From CAYJAD01 sp964370015 (GTDB lineage Bacteria; Desulfobacterota; Desulfovibrionia; Desulfovibrionales; Desulfovibrionaceae), in NCBI GenBank assembly GCA_964370015.1, contig CAYJHD010000051.1, forward strand, positions 1-15,430: DNA of 15,430 nucleotides, given 5' to 3'. The notes beneath the pieces were generated by a model. That model was not told the DNA's origin and searched no databases. It saw only the letters and a program-made list of their open reading frames with translations. Below are positions 1-5,676 of this stretch, piece by piece (position 1 is the stretch's first letter; each line of letters opens with the position of its first letter). Position numbers and translations under genes: made by a program.

Positions 1-101
1 ATAAAGTTTTGGATATTGAAGGAACCAAACCCACCAAACATACGGCCAAAGTGAACTTCTCCACCGGTGAAGGCATCATTGAAGCTGTGGAGCAAAAATA
101 G
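1..101 (+). CDS. C-terminal end of an unidentified protein (partial)
   Basis: An open frame enters from the left edge (first full codon at 3) and stops with TAG at 99-101, giving 32 residues that end in GEGIIEAVEQK. The reading frame, the 14-nt gap to the permease and the shared strand suggest an operon with the ABC permease. A substrate-binding or other transporter subunit would be the natural guess, but the tail does not carry a motif I recognise, so the function is not assigned. Confidence 0.6.
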   Translation, partial: KVLDIEGTKPTKHTAKVNFSTGEGIIEAVEQK

Positions 102-115
102 GATTTCTACCCATC

Positions 116-784
116 ATGTTTGATATTCCCTTTTTATCCGAAGAACTTATCCCCGTACTGAACGAAGGTTTTTGGATCTCTTTGGCCGTGATTTTGCCCT
201 CTGCCATCATGGGTTTTGGGGGCGGAGTTATTCTTGGCATCATGCGCGTGTATGCATCTCCCATGGTGCGCAAAGTATGTGATGGCTATGTGACGCTCAT
301 CCGTGGTGTACCCTTGGCGGTGCAATTGCTGATGATTTATTACGCATTACCCAAAATTGGCTTGTATTTTGATCCCTATGTGGCGGCGGTGCTTTCCTTC
401 ACCATTTGTAGTTCTTCCTATCATTCAGAATACATACGCGGCGCGCTCTTTTCCATCCGTCAAGGGCAAGTCAATGCAGCCAGTGCCCTTGGCATGACAA
501 AATTTCAAGCCATCGTGTACATCATCATTCCACAAGCCGCGCGTAGAGCCTTACCTGGCTGTGGCAATGAAATCATTTATTTAATTAAATATTCTTCATT
601 GGCGCACTTTGTCACCGTCATGGATATCATGGGTCAGGGCAAAGCAGTGGCATCGTATACCTTCCGTTTCACCGAAGTATTCTTGATAGTGGGTCTTTAT
701 TACTTGGCACTGGTCACCGTGGCCACGTGGATTTTACATCTTTTGGAAAAACATTATCATATTCCGGGCTTTGGAACGCGCTAA
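116..784 (+). CDS. Polar amino acid ABC transporter permease (HisM/GlnP-like)
   Basis: This 222-residue integral membrane protein fits the permease subunit of a polar amino acid importer, which passes substrate from a periplasmic binding protein through the inner membrane using an ABC ATPase. About five hydrophobic segments are visible (near residues 19-42, 60-80, 86-104, 130-148 and 187-210). The family EAA loop is present: RGALFSIRQGQ at 108-118, then NAASALGM at 120-127 and IIIPQAARRALPG at 136-148, the surface that contacts the ATPase. Length is normal for the family. The start ATG at 116 follows the upstream stop by 14 nt with a weak AGGA. The ung gene begins 3 nt after its stop, so the two are probably co-transcribed. 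No ATPase or binding protein gene is complete in the window, so the substrate cannot be named. Confidence 0.9.
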   Translation: MFDIPFLSEELIPVLNEGFWISLAVILPSAIMGFGGGVILGIMRVYASPMVRKVCDGYVTLIRGVPLAVQLLMIYYALPKIGLYFDPYVAAVLSFTICSSSYHSEYIRGALFSIRQGQVNAASALGMTKFQAIVYIIIPQAARRALPGCGNEIIYLIKYSSLAHFVTVMDIMGQGKAVASYTFRFTEVFLIVGLYYLALVTVATWILHLLEKHYHIPGFGTR

Positions 785-787
785 ATC

Positions 788-1471
788 ATGCAGCTTCCGC
801 AAGCTTGGCAAGAATGCCTGCCAGCATATTACGCCCCCTTGGCGCAAAAACTGTGTTCACAAGTGGCTCAGTTACGCCAAGAGGGCTTTGTTATTTATCC
901 CGAACAACACCGTATTTTCCGAGCTTTAGAGCTCACAAAGCCACAAAATGTGCGTTGCGTCATTCTGGGCCAAGACCCTTATCATGGGCAGGGACAAGCG
1001 CAAGGATTAGCCTTTTCCGTACCAGAAAACACAGCCCCAAAAGCCTTTCCGCCTTCGCTGAAAAATATTTTTAAAGAGATTTCGCAAGATGTGCACAGCC
1101 ACGAACAACCTTGTAATCCCTGCTTAGAACGCTGGGCAAAGCAAGGTGTACTCCTGCTTAATACTGTGCTCACAGTGGAAAACGGCAAAGCCCACAGCCA
1201 TGCCCGGCTCGGCTGGCAAGAGCTCACTCAAGGTATCTTGGAATGTGTAGCGCAGGGCCCAAGCCCCGTGGCAGTGCTTTTATGGGGTAAACCAGCGCAA
1301 AGCTATGCCCCGCTTTTTGCCCCCAGCGCAAAGGTCACAGCGGCACACCTTGTGCTTCAGACGGCGCATCCTTCGCCCTTATCAGCCCATAGGGGTTTTT
1401 TGGGCTGTGGACATTTTAGAAAAGTCAATGATTGGTTACACAAACAAAGACAAAATAGCATTGTATGGTAA
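788..1471 (+). CDS. ung: Uracil-DNA glycosylase (family 1)
   Basis: Removes uracil from DNA as the first step of base-excision repair, in the cytoplasm. The 227-residue product has all family-1 hallmarks. The water-activating motif GQDPYHG lies at residues 61-67 (catalytic D63), the uracil-stacking F76 sits in LAFSV, N125 in LLLNTVLTV binds the uracil edge, and the DNA-intercalation loop HPSPLSAHRGF lies at 194-204 (catalytic His first). Length matches the usual 220-230. The start ATG lies 3 nt after the permease stop without a strong ribosome site, consistent with translational coupling. A symmetric hairpin begins in its stop codon. Its pairing with a transporter gene looks like chance operon assembly rather than a shared function. 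Confidence 0.97.
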   Translation: MQLPQAWQECLPAYYAPLAQKLCSQVAQLRQEGFVIYPEQHRIFRALELTKPQNVRCVILGQDPYHGQGQAQGLAFSVPENTAPKAFPPSLKNIFKEISQDVHSHEQPCNPCLERWAKQGVLLLNTVLTVENGKAHSHARLGWQELTQGILECVAQGPSPVAVLLWGKPAQSYAPLFAPSAKVTAAHLVLQTAHPSPLSAHRGFLGCGHFRKVNDWLHKQRQNSIVW

Positions 1472-1508
1472 AATAAAAGCCATCACCTTTGAGGCATGGC
1501 TTTTATTT
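1471..1508 (+). terminator. Terminator hairpin after ung
   Basis: Perfect 13-bp inverted repeat: AAATAAAAGCCAT at 1471-1483 and ATGGCTTTTATTT at 1496-1508, with a 12-nt loop. The left arm starts in the last base of the ung stop codon. The 3' arm itself supplies the U-rich tract, and the A-rich 5' arm would allow function from either direction. Confidence 0.75.
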
Positions 1509-1509
1509 A

Positions 1510-1817
1510 GTCGACACTGAAAAAGCACTTAAATGTTAGTAAAAATAGAATTTATAGCTCAAAAAGCTTAATAAATTTTTCCAGAAATAAACGTATGGAA
1601 TACGTTTTCTGGCAAAATTTAGACATATGAAATGCTTTTTTCAGCTGTCGGCTACACAAGACATGCCTCTGGCATGGCTTGCCGCCACGTAAAATAAGCC
1701 GTCACTTGCTTACGGCGTCCCCGAAAGGGGTATTTGGAGTGAGCGTGCCTTTCTTAAAAAACGAGTGGAAACACGTTTTTAAGCATCGACTATTTATGAA
1801 AAGTGTAAGCCTAAGGC
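1510..1817. repeat. Gene-free stretch packed with inverted repeats
   Basis: About 310 nt between ung and the next gene hold no convincing ORF but many inverted repeats. (a) Outer arms CGACA-CTGAAAAAGCA (1512-1527) and TGCTTTTTTCAG-CTGTCG (1633-1650), extended to AATGT/ACATAT, enclose (b) a hairpin with CCAGAAA..ACGTAT (1581-1596) and ATACGT-TTTCTGG (1600-1612), itself flanked by complementary AAATTTT/AAAATTT (1573-1579/1614-1620). Then come (c) CATGCC-TCT-GGCATG (1662-1676), (d) GCCGT/ACGGC (1698-1716), (e) CCCC-GAAA-GGGG (1719-1730) and (f) CTTAAAAAACG/CGTTTTTAAG enclosing GTG-GAAA-CAC (1753-1783). Two stems have GAAA tetraloops. It could be a structured RNA, a degenerate miniature inverted-repeat element or a pile of terminators; sequence alone does not decide. 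Confidence 0.6.
1753..1783 (-). terminator. Likely terminator of the small acidic-protein gene
   Basis: Stem of CTTAAAAAACG and CGTTTTTAAG (one bulged A) closed by an inner GTG-GAAA-CAC stem-loop. It lies 35 nt beyond the stop of the minus-strand gene 1818-2087. Both arms are A/T rich, so it could end transcription in either direction. A second small palindrome, TAAGCC-TAA-GGCTTA (1806-1820), overlaps that gene's stop codon. Confidence 0.45.
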
Positions 1818-2087
1818 TTAGTCATCATAATCGTCATCATCGCCCCAAAGATCTTCGCCCAAGACCTTATAAGAGCGCACGAAAAGGCTTAAAACTGCAT
1901 CGTTTTCTGTGAGCATGCCAGTGGCTTCTACCACTGCGCCACTTTCTTCATCAAGATCTGCCCCTGCGCCACGCGGAATGATTTGATATTCGCGCTCGCC
2001 TTCGGCAATAATAACTCTTTCCCCATTTTGTCCCTTTTCTGGGAGGGGACTCACCATGCCCTTTACAGTAATAATAGTAGACGACAT
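1818..2087 (-). CDS. Small acidic protein of unknown function
   Basis: An 89-residue protein I do not recognise. It begins MSSTIITVKGMVSPL and alternates short hydrophobic strands with turns (VIIAEGEREYQI, AVVEATGMLT, LSLFVRSYKVL), which suggests a compact beta-barrel of OB type; that is inference from pattern only. It ends in a strongly acidic tail, GDDDDYDD (residues 82-89). There is no signal peptide or cysteine, so it is probably cytoplasmic. A good ribosome site (AGAGGT, 8 nt before ATG) supports the gene. It is divergent from the NlpC/P60 gene, across 264 nt of AT-rich DNA that must hold promoters for both. Coding status is likely; function is open. Confidence 0.8.
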   Translation of the reverse strand: MSSTIITVKGMVSPLPEKGQNGERVIIAEGEREYQIIPRGAGADLDEESGAVVEATGMLTENDAVLSLFVRSYKVLGEDLWGDDDDYDD

Positions 2088-2351
2088 TTTTTTTACCTCT
2101 TTAAATCTAATCCTACGCCCTCAAGCGCAATTTTTTGCTAGCGCAATATAAAAAAAAATCTTTACAATTGCAACACCTTCCCCAAATACTTAGTAATAAA
2201 CTAAGAATATAGAAAAAGTCTAAAAAATGCAAAATTTGACAAATTCTAGAGTTTTTCTAGCTAAAAAACTTCATTTTTTGCTTTTTTTTAGTAAAAAACC
2301 ATGTTAAGTGAAAATTACTAAGAAAAACTGTAACCCAGTTTGAGGTGAAAC
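2088..2351. promoter_or_regulatory. AT-rich divergent promoter region with TTAGTAA repeats
   Basis: This 264-nt gap separates two divergent genes. For the rightward gene a candidate promoter is TTGACA at 2236-2241 with a weak -10-like TAGCTA at 2258-2263 (16-nt spacer). Three dyads are visible: CTTAGT-AATAA-ACTAAG (2189-2205), CTAGA-GTTTT-TCTAG (2246-2260), and TTAGTAA (2288-2294) against TTACTAA (2315-2321). The heptamer TTAGTAA thus occurs three times, which could mark a repressor or activator site. Promoter assignment is tentative. Confidence 0.4.
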
Positions 2352-2840
2352 ATGAGTAAGAATGAAAATTTTCTCCAGTGGAAATCTTTCAATATATTTT
2401 TGATTTTGGCATTGTGTTTATTTTTAGCTGCGTGTGGCACCAAAACCACTTCTAAAAAAGGGATGTCTAAAGGGTATGCCGTATCCAAAACAGCACAAAG
2501 CCAAATAGGAAAATATTATCGATTTGGTGGAACCTCACCAAAGACAGGCTTTGACTGTTCTGGGCTCATCATGTGGGCTTATGAAAAACATGGCATAAAA
2601 GTGCCTCGCGTCACCAAGGACCAAGCCAGAGCAGGCAAAAAAGTGCATTCCAGCAAAGCAAGACCAGGGGATATTGTAGTCTTTAAAAGCGCTGCCACAT
2701 CCAGCGGCTATCACACAGCCATGTACATCGGAAATAATAAATTTGTACACAGCCCCAAGACAGGTGCTAAAATTCGCGTGGAAAGCTTAAACAGCTATTG
2801 GAAACCAAAAGTGTCCAGTGTGCGCCGTATTGTAAAATAA
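2352..2840 (+). CDS. NlpC/P60 family lipoprotein, putative cell-wall peptidase
   Basis: Predicted murein endopeptidase that cleaves peptide stems of peptidoglycan, anchored by lipid in the cell envelope. The 162-residue product has a signal peptide with a hydrophobic core at 13-27 and a lipobox LAAC at 25-28 (lipidated C28). The NlpC/P60 domain spans about 42-160. The catalytic cysteine is C69 in GFDCSG, the histidine is H121 in YHTAMYIG, and the third polar residue is H133 in KFVHSP, so the triad is intact. There is no SH3, LysM or other wall-binding domain, so it is a minimal Spr/NlpC-type enzyme. GAGGTG lies 7 nt before the ATG. It stands alone between the divergent acidic-protein gene and the MerR-like gene, with hairpins on its downstream side. 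Confidence 0.93.
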   Translation: MSKNENFLQWKSFNIFLILALCLFLAACGTKTTSKKGMSKGYAVSKTAQSQIGKYYRFGGTSPKTGFDCSGLIMWAYEKHGIKVPRVTKDQARAGKKVHSSKARPGDIVVFKSAATSSGYHTAMYIGNNKFVHSPKTGAKIRVESLNSYWKPKVSSVRRIVK

Positions 2841-2852
2841 CAAAACCCCTCC

Positions 2853-2899
2853 GAGCCGCTTTGCGTGAGGGAACAGCCTACTCTTACGCATTGCGGCTC
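2853..2899 (+). terminator. Imperfect hairpin downstream of the NlpC/P60 gene
   Basis: GAGCCGC (2853-2859) pairs with GCGGCTC (2893-2899). After a small internal loop the stem continues with TGCGT against ACGCA. There is no clear U-tract after the stem, so it may be a Rho-assisted terminator, an mRNA-stabilising structure or an intergenic repeat rather than a classical intrinsic terminator. Confidence 0.4.
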
Positions 2900-2952
2900 C
2901 ATTACGATAGTATGAGCACTCCCATTTCTATTTAACTTTTCAGGGTTTTAAC

Positions 2953-2982
2953 TTGCATAAGTAACCGCAATGCGGTATGCAA
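2953..2982. repeat. Interrupted palindrome upstream of the MerR-like gene
   Basis: TTGCAT (2953-2958), a 5-nt interruption, ACCGCA (2964-2969), one central A, TGCGGT (2971-2976) and ATGCAA (2977-2982) form an almost complete dyad, followed by an A-run. It sits 40 nt before the chosen start of the MerR-like gene, so it could be an operator or a leader hairpin. The inner 13 bp are perfect. Confidence 0.5.
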
Positions 2983-3021
2983 AAAAGAGATTCCCATTTT
3001 AGCCTAGATCATGGAGGCTTT

Positions 3022-3792
3022 ATGAATAAAACACTTAGTTTGGCGGACATGGCACGGCATTTTTCTTTGCCCGAATCCACAGCTCGCTACTATTGCAAAA
3101 GATTTGCACCTTTCATGACCATTTATGGCGATGGCAGGCGCAAACGCTATGGACATGAATGCCTCACGGTCATTGGCACCATCATTGAACATATGAAAAT
3201 GGGAAAAACAGCGCAGATGGTGGAAGAAATTCTTCTCACACAATTTCCTTGCACCAGAGAACATCCCATTGATGGTGACACAGCGTATTACGGCTCAAGG
3301 CCATCTTTTGACACCAGTGCCACGCCCCATATGAGCCCTCAAAATAATTTTTCCGACATAGCACATGCGAAAAGTGCTTCTGTTCACGAGATGAACCACT
3401 ACGGCCAAAATCAGGGACTAGCCCATTCTGGAGCTCATTTGCCTCATAATGCAGCACAAGTGCCCCATGGCATGGACGGTGCCGCGGGTCAATTACTCAT
3501 GCAATACCTTGAACAACAATCAAGTGCTCTGCAAAGCATAGCCCAATCTCTTTCCGTCCTGGCGGGCCAAAAGAATGACATGCAAAGATTGGAAGATGCG
3601 GCCAGAACATCTAAAGAAGAAAATTGCATGCTGCGCCAAGAAGTGAAAGTGCTGAAAAATTTATTACACAGCTCAGAACAAGTGCATCACGATGACCTTA
3701 ATCAAATGCGTTCTTGGATGAGCCGCTTAGCCCAAAGCTACACTGAAAAGCATGCGGAAAGCAAAAAAGATTCCGATGTGGAAAATTCGTAA
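3022..3792 (+). CDS. MerR-type HTH protein with His-rich linker and coiled coil
   Basis: A 256-residue protein with three parts. Residues 4-75 form a MerR-like winged helix-turn-helix (LADMARHFSLPESTARYYCKR, then the wing GDGRRKRYG). Residues 100-155 are a low-complexity linker with eight histidines (103, 115, 122, 126, 135, 139, 142, 149). Residues 157-222 are a helical, coiled-coil-like segment (SIAQSLSVLAGQ..LEDAARTSKEEN..LRQEVKVLKNLL), followed by a charged tail. No metal- or drug-sensing domain is visible. The start is set at 3022 because GGAGG lies 5 nt upstream; an in-frame ATG at 2977 lies inside the palindrome and lacks a good ribosome site. HTH plus coiled coil recalls Bacillus RacA, a chromosome-anchoring protein, and parA lies nearby, but an ordinary transcription regulator is equally possible. 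Confidence 0.85.
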   Translation: MNKTLSLADMARHFSLPESTARYYCKRFAPFMTIYGDGRRKRYGHECLTVIGTIIEHMKMGKTAQMVEEILLTQFPCTREHPIDGDTAYYGSRPSFDTSATPHMSPQNNFSDIAHAKSASVHEMNHYGQNQGLAHSGAHLPHNAAQVPHGMDGAAGQLLMQYLEQQSSALQSIAQSLSVLAGQKNDMQRLEDAARTSKEENCMLRQEVKVLKNLLHSSEQVHHDDLNQMRSWMSRLAQSYTEKHAESKKDSDVENS

Positions 3793-3809
3793 AAAGATAT
3801 GTAAAAAAG

Positions 3810-3844
3810 TACAAAAAAAGCGCCTCATGGGCGCTTCTTTTGTA
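3810..3844. terminator. Bidirectional terminator between convergent genes
   Basis: AAGCGCC (3818-3824) and GGCGCTT (3830-3836) form the core stem with a 5-nt loop. The outer arms TACAAAA (3810-3816) and TTTTGTA (3838-3844) provide a U-tract on each strand. It lies between the ends of the MerR-like gene (3792) and the DsbA-like gene (3863) and fits both. Confidence 0.85.
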
Positions 3845-3862
3845 TCTGCAAATGGCAAAAAT

Positions 3863-4651
3863 CTACTTTTTCTTTTCAGCTTCCAAAGCCATATCAATGG
3901 CCGCTTTAAAAAGTTCACCCGAAAGTGCACCGCGAATGACTATATCATTTATGAAAAAGTACGGAGTTCCTTCCACGCCAAGCTCACGCCCATCATTTAA
4001 GTCTTGTTCTAAAATTTTCTTGGTCTCCATGCTTTGAGCTTTTTTAACAAGCTCCTTCACATCTAAACCAATTTCTTTTGCTTCATCTTTAATGAAAGCC
4101 TCACCGCGTTCTAAAAGCTCTGCTCTTTTAAAGAACAACGCCTCATACAATTTTTGCGATTTTACTTCCGATTGAAAACCCGCCGCTATGACATATTCTG
4201 AAGCGATGATGGCAATGGGACTGGCGCTGAGCGGTGTATGCTTAAATACAAGATTCACTTTATCGCCATAGGCCTTTTTTATTTGCGCCAAAGTGTTGGC
4301 GGCTTGTGCGCAATAAGGACAGGTAAAATCAGAAAATTCCACTATGGTCACAGGAGCATCTTTAGCACCCCACACCGGTCTACCCTCGATATTAATATTT
4401 TTCTTATTTTTCATATCTTCGCGCCATTGGGCTTCCAGGGTGCGTTTGCGTTTTTTTGTGGAACCATCTTGCGCTATGTCCAGTATGGCTTCGCTATTAT
4501 TGCGTAAAACAGATAGTACTAAATCTGGCCTGTCAGCAAAAATGCGTTGTAATTGTGTGATGAGTTCAGCGTCACTTTGTGCAGCGTGGCTAGCGGTAAA
4601 AGTGCCTTGTATGCCCAGAGCCAAAATTAATATGCATAGAATTTTTTTCAT
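3863..4651 (-). CDS. Secreted DsbA/ScsC-like thiol oxidoreductase
   Basis: A 262-residue exported thioredoxin-fold protein that should form, reduce or isomerise disulfides in the periplasm. The signal peptide covers about 1-23 (hydrophobic core 4-16, cleavage near SHAAQ). Residues 27-90 form a helical, charged N-terminal part resembling the oligomerisation region of ScsC-type DsbA proteins. The catalytic domain runs from about 91 to 258, with active-site C111-P-Y-C114 in DFTCPYC and the cis-proline P230 in GVEGTPYFF. CPYC is a glutaredoxin-like dipeptide; classical DsbA has CPHC. GGAG lies 7 nt before ATG. No DsbB- or DsbD-like partner is in the window, so oxidase versus isomerase/reductase cannot be decided. 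It is divergent from parA. Confidence 0.9.
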   Translation of the reverse strand: MKKILCILILALGIQGTFTASHAAQSDAELITQLQRIFADRPDLVLSVLRNNSEAILDIAQDGSTKKRKRTLEAQWREDMKNKKNINIEGRPVWGAKDAPVTIVEFSDFTCPYCAQAANTLAQIKKAYGDKVNLVFKHTPLSASPIAIIASEYVIAAGFQSEVKSQKLYEALFFKRAELLERGEAFIKDEAKEIGLDVKELVKKAQSMETKKILEQDLNDGRELGVEGTPYFFINDIVIRGALSGELFKAAIDMALEAEKKK

Positions 4652-4793
4652 ATATTCTCCAAATGTCAGTAATTTTATATCTATTTATATTCATAGTTTT
4701 TTTTCTTTATAATGTAAAGGCGTAAACTCGTGTATTTTATAGAATACTTGCTATCTATGCATGGCTTTTGCCAGCTGAACTTAAGCATTTGTA

Positions 4794-4822
4794 TTGACCC
4801 TTGCGCCTAACTTTTCTATAAA
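4794..4822 (+). promoter_or_regulatory. Sigma-70 promoter of parA
   Basis: TTGACC (4794-4799) and TATAAA (4817-4822) are separated by exactly 17 nt, close to consensus. Transcription would begin near 4829, about 60 nt before the parA start and about 13 nt before the parS-like palindrome. That site would therefore lie in the early transcribed region. Confidence 0.7.
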
Positions 4823-4841
4823 TGAATTCTACACTGAACAA

Positions 4842-4857
4842 TGTTTCATGTGAAACA
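4842..4857. other. parS-like site upstream of parA
   Basis: TGTTTCATGTGAAACA matches the widespread chromosomal parS consensus TGTTTCACGTGAAACA at 15 of 16 positions. The symmetry extends to 10-bp arms (CAATGTTTCA and TGAAACATTG, 4839-4860) around a central TG. Position next to parA, together with an encoded ParB, makes a ParB-binding role very likely. Confidence 0.85.
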
Positions 4858-4888
4858 TTGCGATTACTCTTTAACGTAGGAGCACCAC

Positions 4889-5674
4889 GTGGCCAGAATC
4901 ATTGCCATAGCTAATCAAAAAGGCGGCGTAGGTAAAACCACCACTGCCATTAACCTTGCTGCAGCTCTCGCAGTTATGGAAAAAAAAGTTCTTCTTATAG
5001 ATTGTGATCCTCAAGCCAACAGCACCAGCGGCATTGGTATTCAACCTACCGATATGAAAGGTAGCGTCTATAACGCCATTTATGATCCTGAAAATTCCAT
5101 GGATTATGTATTGCCCACGGTAACTGAATATTTGCACGTATTGCCTGCCACCACGGACCTTGTGGCCATTGAGCTGGAGCTCGTGGATAAGGTGGGCAGA
5201 GAATACTATTTAAGCGAATGCTTAGATGTATTATCAGAGCACTTTGAATATATTATCATAGATTGTCCACCCTCTCTTGGACTTATCACCTTAAATGCTC
5301 TGTGCGGGGCCAAAGAGGTTCTTATTCCTTTGCAATGCGAATTTTTCGCCTTAGAAGGTATTGTTAAACTATTGCAAACCTTTGAGCAGGTGAAAAAAAG
5401 GCTTAACCCCAATCTTGCCCTCCTTGGCGTTGTGCTCACAATGTATGATGTGCGCAATAACCTTGCCAGAGAAGTCAAAAATGAAGTTAAGCGTTGTTTT
5501 CCTGACCATTTATTCGAAACCTTGGTACCACGCAACGTGCGTCTTTCTGAAGCACCAAGCCATGGTAAGTCCATCATCCATTATGCCATTAAATCCACAG
5601 GCGCCGGTGCTTACCTTAATTTAGCGCAAGAAGTGGTGCTTAGAAAGGTAGATGGAACAGCGACCAAGAGTTAA
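4889..5674 (+). CDS. parA: Chromosome partitioning ATPase ParA/Soj
   Basis: ParA binds DNA non-specifically when ATP-loaded. ParB-parS complexes stimulate its ATPase, and the resulting gradient moves sister origins apart. The 261-residue product has the deviant Walker A box KGGVGKTTT at 11-19 (signature K11, P-loop K16), the switch I region with D38 and D40 (LLIDCDPQANST) and Walker B IIIDCPPS with D125. There is no N-terminal HTH, so it is the short chromosomal type (Soj-like) rather than a plasmid type-Ia ParA. The start is GTG at 4889 with TAGGAG about 6 nt upstream. A promoter and a parS-like site precede it. parB is 460 nt downstream but separated by an opposite-strand gene, so the two may not be one operon. 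Confidence 0.97.
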   Translation: MARIIAIANQKGGVGKTTTAINLAAALAVMEKKVLLIDCDPQANSTSGIGIQPTDMKGSVYNAIYDPENSMDYVLPTVTEYLHVLPATTDLVAIELELVDKVGREYYLSECLDVLSEHFEYIIIDCPPSLGLITLNALCGAKEVLIPLQCEFFALEGIVKLLQTFEQVKKRLNPNLALLGVVLTMYDVRNNLAREVKNEVKRCFPDHLFETLVPRNVRLSEAPSHGKSIIHYAIKSTGAGAYLNLAQEVVLRKVDGTATKS

Positions 5675-5676
5675 AC

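Noticed and set aside
1679..1912. 77-residue open frame through the hairpin region
   Set aside because: Crosses several hairpins, is antisense to the end of the acidic-protein gene, and has no ribosome site or recognisable domain.
2337..2352. Further parS-like 16-mer (13 of 16) before the NlpC/P60 gene
   Set aside because: It loses the central CACGTG core, and its right half is the ribosome site and start codon region (GAGGTGAAACATG), so the match is explained by translation signals.
2977..3021. Upstream ATG that would extend the MerR-like protein by 15 residues
   Set aside because: No ribosome site, the ATG lies in the 3' arm of a palindrome, and the extension precedes a clean HTH start; GGAGG supports ATG 3022.
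5206..5577. 123-residue open frame antisense to parA
   Set aside because: Shadow of parA codons; no ribosome site and no motif.
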